Positions 44,407 through 63,792 of a stretch of 64,000 bases of DNA are shown here, in pieces. This stretch comes from Plumapathes pennacea (taxonomy: Eukaryota > Cnidaria > Anthozoa > Antipatharia > Myriopathidae). The notes beneath the pieces are model-generated. The model searched no databases, was not told the DNA's origin, and was given only the letters and a program-made list of their open reading frames with translations. Location of the stretch: positions 72,001-136,000 of the forward strand of contig OZ038468.1 of NCBI GenBank assembly GCA_964036295.1. The letters run 5' to 3'. A program made the position numbers and the translations under genes. Within the stretch, counting starts at the first letter, position 1, and each line of letters opens with the position of its first letter.

Positions 44407-44639
44407 GCGATTTCGTTGTGAGTCAAATGTATGAATGAAAGGGGAGATTTCAATACCAAGTTGAACAATTATTGTTTTCATTTTCAGAGGAAACTTTCAT
44501 CCTGCAGAAAAACAAATTAGGTCGGCAGAGCCGTATAAAGATTATTCCTACAAATTACGACAGGGTCACCTATCACTTATAAACTGGACCCTTCAGTTGA
44601 CCAATAGGGTAATTTGATATTGATGTCAAATAAGTTACT

Positions 44640-46243
44640 TCAGTAAGATGTAAACACTTGCATGAATGGCAGAAATAACGAGAATAAGCTAGTGCCCAAA
44701 GTGCAAGCACTGTTTATACCAGTTACTTTGCTGTCAGTGGTTATGTTTCGAGGGATTGTAATATTGTATGCCTGTAAGTCTCTATAAGTCTCAACTGGAT
44801 CCAGTGAGAAAGCATCATCCATTGCTGATTTAGCTGCAGCGCTAAAATTTCCATCACCGGTGGTTAATAAGTCAAATAAACACGAGTCCAAATAAAAACC
44901 ACTCACGTTGGCGTCCATACATTTCTTGGCCGCTTCTCTTCGCGTGAGTTTTGATCTTCCCAGCAACTCGATGTCCGTTTTAGAAAGCAGCTCTCTGTAG
45001 TCTATTTGCTCCCTTGCTGGGCAACCCGACACACACAACCCTTTGGTCGTGTTGCCCACAATTTCCTGTGGCATTTGAATGTGAAATGTGAGAAACTGTC
45101 CGACTTGCCGAATTATGATTCGGGTTTCAATGTAGCAAATGTCTATGTGAATCAAGGAGCCTTTGATAACTTCCTCTACTCTCGCCGGGCATTCTTTAGA
45201 CCCCGTTTCTTGTGACCCATCGATGAAACCAGCGGGAACTCTGTGTGTCAAGGCTTGATATATCTTCTGTTTGGCGCAGCCCTTCTGGCCTTTTATGACG
45301 ACCGTAATCTGCAAGAACAGAAAATAGCACGCGATCATTCCAGTTCAGCTTGAGGGGTTGATATATTCAGAGGCAAATTGCATGATGATGTGTTATTAAA
45401 TGCGACTGAATAAAAACAAAGGCTGGTTGCATGCAAGTAAATGCACCTAACGATTACCGTTTCTAAACTTTACAGTATACACAGAGCGCAGAAACCCTTT
45501 AAGAGAAACAGCACACGCGAAGGGAAGGAACACCTTGGTATGCATTGAACGACAGGATACCGAACAAAATGAAACTGATCAAGCTATGAACTGCGTGATG
45601 CCATACATAATTCAAAGCAATGGTTGTTTGTCCAAAGTCCCATGTGTGCGAGTTGCCAATTCGAAAGAGAAAGAGAAATTATACATACACATACCTTGCT
45701 TGTAGCAGTCGCATCGCTTTCACCGGGCAAGAGATAGACATTGGTGACTTGTACAGCTAAATAACGATTGTCCACCATCGGCCAAGCTCCCTGAACCACG
45801 CACGTTTGTTTATTTTCGTCGAACGTTCTCAAATGCGGGTCTCCAAAGAGCCCGCAATATTTTTTAACAGATATTTTACTCAACTTTGATTTCCGCCGAA
45901 GCAGTTCGCAGCCTGACTCGGCCGCTGACGGTGTGATGGGCTGGGAGATAGAAAAGTTTTCCACGGAGACATTACCACAGTCGTTTTGTTCCAAAAGCCT
46001 TGGAATTAGGCTCGCGATCGTGTGGTAGAATATATTGGACCGACACTCTTGGGTGGTTTGCTTGATGTTTGTTACGCACTTCGAATAGATTGTTAGAGAG
46101 ACGCAAAAAGGCTCCCGGGCCGATTTCAATCTCGCTTCGTAGTCATCTGTGCAACTCTGCTGAAGTATCTGTGCACAGCTCCGCTCCCCCTGAACTGACG
46201 AAAGTACAAGAAGAAGTAGGAATACGCCAAGCGTAGTGGTCAT
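44640..46243 (-). CDS. RGM: Repulsive guidance molecule (RGM/hemojuvelin/Dragon family)
   Basis: Two exons on the minus strand: 46243-45695 and 45308-44640, phase 0, 405 residues. RGMs are GPI-anchored BMP co-receptors that also bind neogenin. A signal peptide (about 1-19, ending SSVQG) precedes a Cys-rich N-terminal region (about 20-112). The family hallmark CGLFGDPHLRTF follows, with GDPH at residues 134-137. The Asp-Pro bond there is the known autocleavage site. A partial von Willebrand type D region continues to about 290. The C-terminus has a hydrophobic stretch (TLGTSLFSLFLPFMQVF) fit for a GPI signal. There are several N-glycosylation sequons and no RGD motif. Total length is slightly below vertebrate RGMs (about 430-450), and the whole gene has only one intron. 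CCAAT boxes lie about 450-590 bp upstream. Confidence 0.93.
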
Positions 46244-46687
46244 ATTTACACAAGCAGACGAAGCAGAACCCTTCGCTTTAAATTGCCTCCGGTCCGGTCG
46301 CCTGTGTGACCTGTATCACCGATTGCTTATTCACTCGAGTCCCTTTGTTCCATCAGACGAGCTACACATCGCCGGGAATATTTGGTTAGATGGTGCAGGT
46401 ATGAGATCGCACTTGAATCGGAGATTTGACAGATCCACGCGAAGACTGTCTATCGGTGTGAAGAACAGGCGCCGTCAATTTGGAGTTATCAGGAGAAAGA
46501 TCGCCGAGTGACCCGTAATTAATGTCACTACTCCGAAAAACCAGCCTCTCCGTGCTTTTATCAAGATCTGTTTGAGACGAATACGAGGAGGCTGTCTTAT
46601 AAGTCCACGTTCACAAACACTACCCCCCGGGAGAGCACACTTGTCAGCTGTCACCCTAATTTAATATCTCTTCTTTCCTTTGTTCTC

Positions 46688-46832
46688 ATTGGTCTTCTCT
46701 GCATGGCTCAGTTGCCCGCGGCTGTTGAGAGCAGAGCTTTTAAATTGACCAATCAGCGAAGGCGTTACAACTGCGAGCCCTTTTATAATTGAATAGCTTT
46801 TCAGTCTCATGGTGCTACACAGCTATGATTGG
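46688..46832 (-). promoter_or_regulatory. CCAAT-box cluster upstream of RGM
   Basis: ATTGG at 46688 and 46828 and CCAAT at 46749 (tgaccaatcagcg) fall within 145 bp, about 450-590 bp before the RGM start codon. A possible distal promoter; equally it could serve an unrecognised + strand transcript. Confidence 0.3.
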
Positions 46833-49800
46833 TTCAGAGGCGCGGAAATTTCAATAGAATCGTAGTTATTGACATTTACTGCTGCGAGCTCCCTGCAGCC
46901 AGTGATAACCTCAAAATAACAAAAGCTCTGCAGCGTCGCTCACCGCACACTACTTGTGCGACCTCTCCCGCTGAAAAAAAATTCCACTGCCTCATGTACC
47001 TTATTCGAATTTCCTGAATAGCCTGTCAAAACAAGGCGTTCTTTTCAGCTAACCAAATGGGTATTAATTGCACACCTCTCAAATTAGCCCACAAAAGAAC
47101 AAAAAAATTTGACTACCTGTCAGTACAACAAACTACTGGGGAGGAAAATGAATATGACACTTTGCCTGCTGGTAATAAAATGCCAGTTGTGGAACTTTCC
47201 GGTTGTACGAAGTTGTGAATGAGTCGAAACGTCACTGCACAGTTGGGGTTGAACAAAAAAAACTGCGATACACAGCAAGAAAGATGTACTGTAGTTGCGC
47301 CAATTTCAATTCACATCTTATCATTAAGAATCGTGGGAAACTGGCCCCATTTATAAGTAATGTTGGAGCTTCCTGTTGCTTTCAGTCAAGTCATAGCAGC
47401 TGCTTTACGACTCCCGCCGCTTAGTTTCTAAGGCAGAGGACTAACCGCGACCTAAACCTGCAAGACCTTATTACAATTTACAACGGAAACCAGTTTTTTT
47501 ATGATCACTGCTAAATGCTGTTTTCATCGTCAATGTTATACATGGTTATACAAGTTTTCTATCTTGACACAGCTCAACACAGCCTCAATCGGATGATAAA
47601 TTTTGGACTTCTAGGCCCCGCTGACTACATACACAAACATGAACACTGCTGATACCAAGGTGGTACGGCCCAGAGACAACTGACAAAGCTGCTTGAATTC
47701 AAGTAGGGAAATTGAACACCACAGGATATCGCTGTTATGCAGATTGGATGAACGACACAGGAAACCAGAGCGCTGATTATTTTTAGCAGCCGCATAAACT
47801 GCTTCAAACTGTGCTTTCCTAGTTGATTTCAATATATGCCGGTTTTTGGAGACAAAACTAGCCACGAATAATCGAATGTATTTGCTTTTTTAAGTTTTAT
47901 TTTTTGTAAAACACCTTGTGGTAAAACCAGACAGTCTCTAAAAGAAAAACCCGTAAAACGTTTTTCACAGCAAAACTGTGTCCTTCGCATGATAGAAGCT
48001 TTTAAAATGACAGTAGAGTAGACTAGTTTTGCCGTCTGCGAAAAATTTACAATATGGACAGACTTGTACCGATGGCGTGACTTTTTCCCGCGTTCGTTTC
48101 TGGCGGTACAAGTCATTTGACAAGTACCTGCGCGGTGACTCGAAATTTTCCGTGTTTAAGTTTCAAACTCTACGGGGGCTACATGTTCGATCTGTTTGAA
48201 CTTTTCTGTTTGCTTGACACGGTTCGGTTTTGGATTAATTCTTTAGCTGTATACAGGCTCTCAGGGTGACTCATTAAGGCTTGCCGTGCCTTTTTTGTAA
48301 GAAAGCCATTATCTTTTGCCACCTCGAAGCAGCAGAAAACCCATCGGGGAGGCTACAGTGCCAGAATAAAATAATAACGACTTTTGAATAAAAGATGAAC
48401 CGCGAAAATCGTGTTTTACCACAAAACAAAGTTATACTTCTCCACAACTCGCAAAAGAGCCACAGACAGAATCATTACTAATTCGCGCACCGCAAAATGA
48501 ACTCTTCCGTCAGTTGTGATGGTTATCGAACTCTGTTCGAGCTATCGGAGTCAACCCACAGCATGTGCTCACACAAAGGCTGGTATAATTCAATGTAAAG
48601 TAAACTATTCGCAAACATTATACACTCGTGAGATGTTGAGAAAATTCGACTGAGTATGTACACTATTGTATCAATTTCTGAATATTGATGTAGTGGCGTT
48701 GGTCACGATATGTACGGGTAGATGTCTGTAGCTTGTTGAATAATTGATGTGTACAGCTGCGCTCTATGTGGTTTCACAAGAACAAACTCGAACAAAGCGC
48801 TTTGTAAAAAGTTCTATAGCTTAAATTTCATCAACCCCTGAAGAATGAATCGGCCGACCGTGTAGCCCCAAACTGGAGAGTCAAAATCAGACGATCTCTG
48901 AACTTGCAAACGTGCACTTTCTCGCAAGTCTAAACGCAACCGGCAAGAAGTTATTTCACGCGCTCGGTTCACTGCAAGCGAAGGCCAAATTATATTTTAT
49001 TCAGGCTCCTTCTGCTTTTGCAACGGCGACATATATGCGTCCATTTTGTTTATTTGACTATAGTCGTAGGTAGATGCGGCCTGGCAAGTCACACAAACGC
49101 ATTTGAACTTTGTTCGTCCCGACCTGCTAACGTCCATTCAGAGGAAAATTACAGAAATAGATCGAATTCTACATCATAAATCAAATGTTGCTACGCTGTG
49201 CAGGGCGGAATAAAGGCCCTTGACAACAAAGCGTGCCGTGTAGTTTCCGCGGTTGGTTACCGAAGAGAAAGATGGGCGTTTGTTTTAACTTAACAACGGA
49301 CTTCGGTCATTGCTTGTTCACCAATAAACTTGTTGTTCGGTGCTTGTTGACCGTGAAAACAAGCACTGAAATTGTATATGAAACATTAATTGCACTTTAA
49401 AAATGTCACAGAATACAGCCAGTTGTGTTTATTTCTCGACTGACTGTTGTTTCGGAGTTCCGTTAAAGGATCGAGTTTTGCTCGGCCGTTTTAGTTCCCA
49501 CTGTAAGACAACTCCACCACTGCAGACACTCCAATCTTCAAAACAGTCGCCCTTTTACCTCGAAACGTCCAATTATTGAATTTGCCAAAGGAAACGAATA
49601 AAAGAGATTATATAAAAGCTCTCAACAAGAACATGATATGAACCAGATTATAGGACGGAGCTGTTCTTAAGGTTTAGTAATCAGTTTAGGCAGAGGATAC
49701 TGAGGTAGCTGTCTACTCGGCCTTCACGTATACGCCGGTTTGAATTTTCACATTTTACGGCTCATGTTATAGTTTGCGTGTCGTTAATGATTTCTATTGT

Positions 49801-50464
49801 TGGTCTTGCCTTGAAAAAGGCAGTTTTCAGTCATAATAAAATCATCATACAATACCAAAATGAAACTGGCTGAGTATGAAAAATGCTGACAAACATTTCT
49901 CATTGTTGTTTTATTTAAGATATTGTATATAGCATGATTAAAAAGCAGCTGGCTTCTGTTTGAATTGAAGAGAATCAAAGACTCAACAGAATCACTGTGG
50001 ACTTTATTTCGTGAACAATTGCAGCTGTGGTCTACGGACAAACATCGTGTCGTAAGTTCCAAAATTGGATTACATCCTCCACAAGTCGGCAGGAACTTTA
50101 CAAGCCGATGCGACAAATCCTTTGGCGAAAATAGTGGCGTTTGATAGCTTAGTTTTTACCCCTGGTCCGAATGGAGACAGCGATTGCATGCAATCATTCA
50201 TAATATTGTACGCGAATTAGCATTTTTTACTTGGGTGTGTTCTGTCGCCCATAAATTATTTTTGGAGACATCGTAAAGAAACAAGAATCAGCACCACACT
50301 CAAAAGACCCTTAACTTACCGATGCAGGTACAGCAATGATGGTTCTCAGTTTAGACAAAATTACCGTTGGCTTGTGGTTTGTTTCACTTCTGAAACGGCT
50401 GAGTTATTGTCCTATGGTCTGGCAAAACGAGGGTACATTATGGCGGCAACAAATCTCCCAGCGT

Positions 50465-50620
50465 TTAAGAAGAAAATATGAGTCAATGTAATGAGAATAG
50501 TTCAATAAGCATCAGAGCAAGGTATCAAAAGCCAAGTTCTACCTACTGTCTGATATATCTTTGGTGAGAAACTGAAGGAGAAAATTGAAGTTGATCACTC
50601 TTGGGACTGAAAAGGTTAGG
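50465..50620 (+). mobile_element. MITE family B copy
   Basis: Carries gagcaaggtatcaaaagcca, tgatatatctttggtgagaa and ggagaaaattgaagttgatc, the best-preserved core of the family. Confidence 0.8.
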
Positions 50621-51934
50621 TCTCTCAGCAGATATATGTATATCATAAAATAGGGTAATTTAGTTTTTGGGAGTTCTTAGATGTCCGTGATTGAACAATT
50701 ATCACTTAGATTACATCCGCACACTTTTCCCTCTTTGAATGGAAGGGAGAATCATCCTTTTGCAAGAGCCCACCATTTACAAAATGCCGCAACTCGTTTG
50801 CGGACAAGGCCACTACTCAGATTCGCGAGGGGCAGGGAAGGAGAAATAGTTTCCCCCAAAGGACTGAGACAGAGCAAAATATTACTTCTGCACACCGACC
50901 AATCTCGGTAAACAAGGAATTTATTAATGACTACATTTATAATGAAAATGAAATGATGTTGCGCCAACGTGTTGCGTTCGTTTACCGTAAAGCCTCAGGA
51001 GAGAAAAACGGGCCTTGCACACTTCGACTTCGCCTGCCTTACATACTGTAATGATGGCGACCAATACACAAATGACATCAACAACGTACTTTCTCGGTGT
51101 CACTGCGCGAATAAATGCGAATGATATTTTGTAGAAATGTAGGAATAGTTGGCGCGCCTAGCTAGGGAGCCAACAGGCCCTTGTAATTGTACGCGCGGCT
51201 TGATGTCCGCGTGAAGTCTGGTACTTTTTCGGGCGATTCCGGCGCGCTCCCCGTAAAGAAAAGTGCCTGTTGTGCAAGGTAGGGACAAACAAGATTTACC
51301 AATACTATCCGGCAAAAAACTTCACTAAAGTTGCTAATGCACCGAGTGGCCATATTTACACAAACTATGCGTGGTACTACAACACTAATGTGTGGTCCAG
51401 AGCTACTCTGCAGGCATTAAATTAGCTCTTTCTCTCTTGGTGTTCACTACATTACTCATACATATTCTTCTTCTACATGTAGTATTGTTAGGAGAATCTG
51501 TGTTATGAACTTAGTGAAAGGGTTAAAACTGGCGCCGCCGCTGATGTTTTCTTTCTCATCTTCACAGATTTTAACCTTCCATGACACCGCTGCTTTTCTC
51601 GTGACCTAATGAGAGTTGCTTCTCAGAAGCTTGGGAGCAACGAACTTTTGCATGAAGTTGCTCAGGCGAGGAGGTATACCCGTAACGGACTGTCGCTGGG
51701 TCGCCCGAGTCGTGTTGACAAGAGATTCCTATCCAAAAATAACAAAGTACAGGTGAGACAAGTCCACAAGAAATCCACCTGATATAGGTAGAGGCTACTG
51801 AACCGGTTGGATACTGGAAATTCAGGTTTCGCAGTACAATAAATCAAGGCGGGGAAGGGGAGGGAGGGGGGGACCTCGCCTAATAACACTAGCAATCTGT
51901 TGTCCGAGTTTGTTCCCTCGATCGGTTTTAACTG

Positions 51935-52065
51935 CTGAAGTCGAATTGTCAAATAGAACCTAAGGGTGTGACCACTCAAATGAAAGCTTTTAATGTGTAC
52001 ATTCAAACGGCAGTGTTAACTCCCAACTGCTGAACTGTCAAATGTGACCCTTAAATTGAGTAAAC
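51935..52065 (+). repeat. Dispersed repeat family A (copy 3)
   Basis: attgtcaaatagaacctaag, then gtgtgaccactcaaatgaaag; a second partial copy of ctgaactgtcaaatgtgacc follows at 52032. Confidence 0.65.
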
Positions 52066-53194
52066 TTGTGTTGTTTCAGTTTGTTGTTTACTAACGGTGT
52101 TTGGTCATGTGGGTTTAGTAATTTTCCAGCCTTGAGTGGAGACTGCTAAACAGAGAAACACGTGAGTTACCTGAGCACAAGCTGCGACCATGAGCGAGTT
52201 TTCCCGGGCATTAAAAAGTCCTTTCCCCTTCCGGGTGCAGTTTAGAATGGACGGCATGTCTGGAAACGACGCTTGCGACGTTTTCGCGGCAACTACATCC
52301 GTAGAACTGTGCGTCTTTCTGGAGGACAAAATCAGGTGCACGTTTAACATTTTTTCACTCCCTGGTTTGCAGTCTTTCTGTTCGACGCTCAGGCCTGGGC
52401 GGCTTGAGGGCGTGTATAAACCTTGCACTGAATCAGACGTTTAACTTCTTTAAGACAAAGTCGAGCCGCGGGAAGAAAAGCGTAGCATACGTTTCGGTTC
52501 TCTAAGAGCCGCTGCTTGTTTGGTTTGGTTGTCAGCTTTCACTCGCGTGTACGCTAACCGCGGCGATGAAATTAATTAACTCTCTTCCTTATTAATATCT
52601 TCCTTCTGTTTTTTTTTTTCACGGTGATCTTTTAAGTGGGAAATGAAAACGGTAAGCGCTCGTGAAAGTTAGCATTTGTCAGCAAATACAGTACCCAACG
52701 TTTTCAGTCTGGGATATCTGAAAAATGCGACATATCCTTCCTGTTGTGAGCTCGATTGACCCCGCACAGCAGTACATGGGTCGTCTGCGAGTGACTAGTT
52801 TTAGCAAATCAAACTGTAAATGAGTCACCTCGACTGGTCAACAAAGTAGTTGAACAAAGCTTTAGTGAAAAGGACAATTTAAACCGCAGCAGCATGAAAA
52901 GCAAAATGCCTGACCGTTACGTACGCCAAAAGGAGTTTTTCCTTCCGTGGTTCCCTGCTTCTTTTTCTATTAATGCTGTCTAGTTCTAAGGTTATGTGAT
53001 ATTTAATCAGGGCGAGAATTACTTAATTAGCTCTTAAAATGAAACTGTCGTGTTTATCTAAACGCTTTTAGAGGTACGCTATTAGATAACAAGAATTCAT
53101 GAAATGACCTAAAACTCGGCAGAACTCTCACGACAAACAAGTAAAGAAACAGACTTTATACTGTTGAGCGAGTTTACTAATCTATCTACATCTT

Positions 53195-53200
53195 TTTATT
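53195..53200 (-). terminator. Polyadenylation signal for the coiled-coil gene
   Basis: TTTATT on the + strand (AATAAA on the minus strand) about 185 bp beyond the stop codon at 53382-53384, with further TTTATT-like sequence adjoining. Confidence 0.5.
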
Positions 53201-53381
53201 TTATTTGATAACGGAATGCCGACTAAATGGCGCCAACTCGACATGACTTCGCGACGGGTTCATTTGATATCTTAAAACTTTTTTACGACAGCGCCGGGGA
53301 GTTCCGCTTGCCTTATAGGAAAACAAGGATCCGTATAAAAACAGCAGCAGTTTCAATATCAGTGCACGTGACTCATTTTTC

Positions 53382-56300
53382 TTACCGTTTTTTTGACGCA
53401 TTCTCTTTTCCACATTTCTTTACTGGCGCGGGCTTTCTCCCTCCCACCTTCCTGCTGATTTTATGAGCCTCACTCGAATGCTCAACGCTGGCGTCTGTCG
53501 AGTTCATTCTTGAATTTTCGCTCTCGTAATTAACTCTGCTTGTGGCGTCAACTAGAAGTGGTTCCTGTGCAGAGGCGGGACACGGGTAATCCGCGACCTG
53601 GAGGGCGAACTCTCCGCATTTCGTAGTTGTGGATATTAATTTCTCAGCTACGGCTTCTCCACACGACATCTGTTTGGGCAAGTTGTTGGTTTTTCCTGTT
53701 TCCGGTCTTGGCGAGGGATTGGCATCTCGTCTAGTTCTTCCCGCTGTTTTCATGTCATTGCGAATATTGTTAACACACTGCCTGGGGCTCTGAGCCTTTG
53801 AACGAGATTTCTTGCTGTTCGTATCTCCGGGCACTTCCTCAATAACTGTGCGCCTCTTTCGAGAACTGCTTTCCAGTATCTTCTTTTCTACTTCGTTCTT
53901 CGTCAGTTCGTTGTTGTTCTCTTTTTGCAGGCATCTTTTGGGTCTCTGTGTCTCTGTAAAAACCTGACGTGTCATTTCTCTCTCTCCCGCGCTTTTCTCG
54001 ACTTCACCCGTAGTGACTGTTGACTTCGTTTCTTTCCCAATCTTATTCGGTTTCTCTCTGACTTTCTCAGTTCGCAAGTGGCTCTTTGATGCTTCCACTT
54101 TCTCCCTGTAGTCATCAATCTTGTCAGAATTGTCTTTCCTGTTCTTCTTAATAACTCTATCTTCCTTCGCGTTTGCTTCATTCTTGTGCGCCGCGTTGTT
54201 CTTAACTTCGTCCGATTTCTCTTCCACTGGCGCTTTTCGCCGTTGCCGCTTGACAGCTTTCTTAACTTCTTCTACTTCCTTCGCTTTGTCAGATGAAATT
54301 CCATTCTGTCCCTTCCTTTGCCGTTGTTTGACTTTCTTTGTCTTCGTGTTTCTCTCCGTCTCGTTGACATGCTCGGTTTTCTTTTGTTCGCCTTTTCGTA
54401 TCACTTCCTTCAACTTTTCTTCAAATGGCTCTTTCTTCTCTGCTTGCTGACGAGCTCCTTTCGTATTTTTCTCTTTGGTCTCTTGCACGTGTTCAGTTTC
54501 CTCGGCCATTTTCCTCGTTTTTGAACTGTTGGTTTCTCTTTCTTTAGCCTCTCGTTCTTCCAGAGTCTTGGTCCCGGCTTTTCTTGGCTGGTTTTTCTTG
54601 GCATTTTTGCGGTTCCCGTGATTTATCTCAGGGCTCTTGCATTCGGCCTGCGGTCTCCCTTCCGTAAGTTGAGCGCTGAATCCTTCCGTGATGGAATCGG
54701 TGCGATTTTCGTCGCGCGCAGGCAGACTTTGCTCAGTTGCTTTATCACTTTTTCTTTCGCTCTTTCCTGACACATCTGCACTCTTTTCTTTCCTTCCCCT
54801 TTCAACCTCTTCTTCCTTATCATCCATGTCTTCTATGTCTTGAGATGGTACACTTTCTAACAAATTCATCCGTCCCTCTTTGCAATCCGCTTGTTGCTTC
54901 CGTGCGACTCTTTCATTTTCTTGTCCAACATTCAACTGAGAACTCGAGGCTGAATATTGACTCTCTTGCTCTACGCGTCCTTCAGTTTGTAGTGAGCTCT
55001 TAATTTTCTTGCCTCGTATTTCTCGTGATCTTGTCTCTGCATCGTTCTTGTCCTTTGTAGGGTTTGGGAGCGTCTTCTGTCCTTGTTTTCCGTTGTCACA
55101 TGAACTCGTAGGCTCTTTAAGCGTTTCTTTTGCAGGAGACAAACTCTCCGATTGCCCGAGTTCTGTTGCTGGATGCACGCACTTCTGGGTTAATCGGCCC
55201 TCAGATTCACTTATTTCAACTTGAGTACCTTTGTCCTAAATGAGAGAAAAGAGAACTTACATAATGTACTCCATGCATCCATCTATTTCTGGAAATGGCC
55301 TCCGCTTCAGGTCGAAAATATTTCGCGACAGTAGAGTTTTCAATGCTTTCAAACAAGATTTAGGAAGATGCCACTTTAAATCACGTCATGGACGGCTCAG
55401 TTCGCCCAGTTATTTGAATTATCTCGATAGAAAAAATCAACCCTCCCCTCCCCCCAATCCACATCCATCTATCCCCCCATCCTACTCTTATTTTAAAGTG
55501 TCTGGGTACCAAAATTTAGACACCGCCCCCCCCCCAACCCTAACCCTACCCCCCCCCCCCCCCCCCCCCCCACCACAACAAACAATGACAGGTCGGTTAG
55601 GTTGGCTTTTTGTCAGAGCAAAGATTACGGTTGGTACACAATCAATCCATCAACTACACCCAGCTTTCTGCTTGTTTACTGAGCACATGAACGAATATCA
55701 CGGAAACAAATGATTCTAAAAGGCTTACAAAAGAAGCTAACCTTTGATTTGCGGTTTTTCTGGTGGAGTTTAACTTCGAGTTGTTGTACTTGTCTACAAG
55801 TGTCCCTACATTTTTCCTGTCAAACAAAACCGCATCAATTTCAATAATTTTGACAACATGAAGCAAATGAAAGCATGTTTTTTTTATACCTTCCACTGTT
55901 GCATTTCTCGCAGAATGTCTGCCTTCACTCCTTCCTCAAACTCGTGTCTTTCCTTGTTTAGCTTTTTCTTCAGGTCTGCTTCAAACTTGCGTCGAAAATC
56001 CTTTTCCTTCGTCTTGCGTTGGTTTTTTTCTTTCTGTGAAATGCAGCAGAGTAATAACCTTTTCACTTCCAGTATCAGAATGCAGATTCTCCGAACCATT
56101 CAAGAGAAAAACGTATGAGTGATGTAGTGAGAATTGATAGTTCAATCAGCTGTCATCTGAGCGAAGTATCGAAAGTCATTTTCTTTTTTCTGTGCGATAT
56201 ATGTCTGGTCAGAAACTAAAGAAGAATATTGAATCTGATCACTCTCGGGGACTGCCCGATCATCGGAAGTCGAAAACGTTGTTGTCCAAACAATTTAGCA

Positions 56301-56686
56301 ATCGACAAGAAATCGAACGGCCCTCACCTCAAGGGCTTGCTCGGCACATTTGAGCAAATGTCTGGCATCTGTAGCCTCTTCCTCAAGTGATCTTATACGA
56401 ACCTAGGAAATAGAAGTCTTAGAATAAGGATCACAAGATTACAATTCGCGTGAAATAGAAACAGACGGTGCCCGCATACCTCAAGATCTGTACATGTTGC
56501 TGTCAGTCTGGCATTGCTTTGCGCTTTCCTCTGCAATTCTTCTTCTCTAAACAGCAAATCAAGCTCCAAAATAGACTTCTGGCATATTAGTTTATCTTGG
56601 AGCACCATGAACTTCGATCGATCGTATTCGGCCTCCAAAAACTTCAATTCAACAGGTAATAAACAATCTTCAACTGTTTCCGCCAT
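53382..56686 (-). CDS. Coiled-coil protein with long Lys/Glu-rich tail, family not recognised
   Basis: Five minus-strand exons: 56686-56480, 56402-56328, 56033-55890, 55816-55742 and 55235-53382. All are joined in phase 0, total 784 residues. The first ~167 residues (MAETVEDCLLPVELKFLEAE...) are heptad-like and rich in Leu/Glu/Lys (for example LLFREEELQRKAQSNARL and FRRKFEADLKKKLNKERHEF), a clear coiled coil. The single last exon encodes ~617 residues that are extremely Lys/Glu/Arg/Ser-rich and probably disordered, with basic clusters such as KKAVKRQRRK and SSRKRRTV that could be nuclear-localisation signals. No catalytic domain. The start codon sits in a CGCCATTTTG context (YY1-type box). 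The gene is head-to-head with VPS45. Function unknown: cytoskeletal, centrosomal or nuclear roles are all possible. Confidence 0.8.
55548..55572. repeat. Poly-C tract in intron 4 of the coiled-coil gene
   Basis: More than 20 C in a row after ccaaccctaaccctaccc. Simple sequence. The accctaaccct is only two units and is not telomere. Confidence 0.8.
56055..56255 (+). mobile_element. MITE family B copy in intron 2 of the coiled-coil gene
   Basis: aaccttttcacttccagtat ... tagtgagaattgatagttcaatcagc ... gatcactctcggggac. Shared blocks with 38378-38580. Confidence 0.7.
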
Positions 56687-56781
56687 TTTGAAAGAAGCGG
56701 TTGGTGTTTAGTCCCCCACCATCCCGAATTCAAAATCTGCAAAGTCCTGGGGCCGAACACACAGATGTTCAAAATGGCGGC
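56680..56781. promoter_or_regulatory. Bidirectional promoter with two YY1-type boxes
   Basis: The start codons of the coiled-coil gene (56686, minus) and VPS45 (56899, plus) are 212 bp apart. CAAAATGGCGG occurs twice: on the + strand at 56770-56781 (caaaatggcggc) and on the minus strand at 56690-56680, where its ATG is the start codon of the coiled-coil protein. AANATGGCGGC is the known YY1 box, typical of TATA-less housekeeping promoters. Confidence 0.6.
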
Positions 56782-56898
56782 TGTCATTCGATAAAGATTC
56801 AGCATTTGGAATTGTTTTTACTAAACAATACGCGAGTGGAACACACCTGAACAGTGGAAAAATCAGTAGACGAACAAACCAGTTCGCTTGGAGTGAAA

Positions 56899-63381
<6,483 letters not shown>

Positions 63382-63437
63382 GTAAACATTACTGTTGAAA
63401 GTCCTGGACACGGTCGTTCAGAGTATCGTGACGTTAT

Positions 63438-63792
63438 GCTACATGTAACCCCCCGGGGGGGGGGGGGGGGGTACTCCCATATATGAGCCATATAGGTATG
63501 TGCCGCCCCAAAGGGTACCATTTTCAGCATTTTAGTCTGAAATAGGGTATTGATTTTAAACTTTGGTCTGGAATACAGGGTCGTAGGGTCGCAGATTTTG
63601 ATATTTGGCCTGAAATGGGGTCGAAGATTGCACATTTTGGTCTGAAATAAGGTGTAAAATCGCAAATTTTTGTCTGAAATAGGGTCGAAAAGCGCAAATT
63701 AAGTCTGAAATACTAAATAGGGTAATGGTTTTCAGTCCCGGGTGGCACACTCCCACCCCAAATTTTGAGGAATATCTCCTCCCCCCGGGCAT
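63438..63792. mobile_element. MITE-like element with G/C-rich inverted ends (copy 2)
   Basis: Left end ccccgggggg...gtactcccatata and right end gaatatctcctccccccggg are inverted. The interior repeats tctgaaatagggt five times at about 35-40 bp. Same family as 170-575. In VPS45 intron 9. Confidence 0.7.

Larger units (their letters stand above)
38115..44639. other. Repeat-rich gene desert between PDIA3 and RGM
   Basis: Holds a MITE family B copy (38378-38580), a possible promoter (38640-38790), a family C fragment (39283-39345), a ~356-bp tandem array (39440-40885), a ~1.35-kb DNA element (40886-42237) and unremarkable AT-rich sequence from 42.3 to 44.6 kb. No conserved protein recognised. Confidence 0.6.
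46244..53381. other. Long spacer between RGM and the coiled-coil gene
   Basis: No exon recognised on either strand. Contains a CCAAT-box group (46688-46832), a MITE family B copy (50465-50620) and a family A repeat (51935-52065). A few frames of 80-115 codons lack domain features and were not called. Confidence 0.55.

Noticed and set aside
46236..46511. 91-codon frame reading away from the RGM start
   Set aside because: It overlaps the RGM 5' end on the opposite strand and has no recognisable features.
52190..52444. 84-codon + strand frame and the 107-codon antisense frame over it
   Set aside because: Overlapping frames on both strands, no domain, no splice or poly-A context that favours either.
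55530..55572. Telomere-like ccctaaccct
   Set aside because: Only two units beside poly-C; no array.
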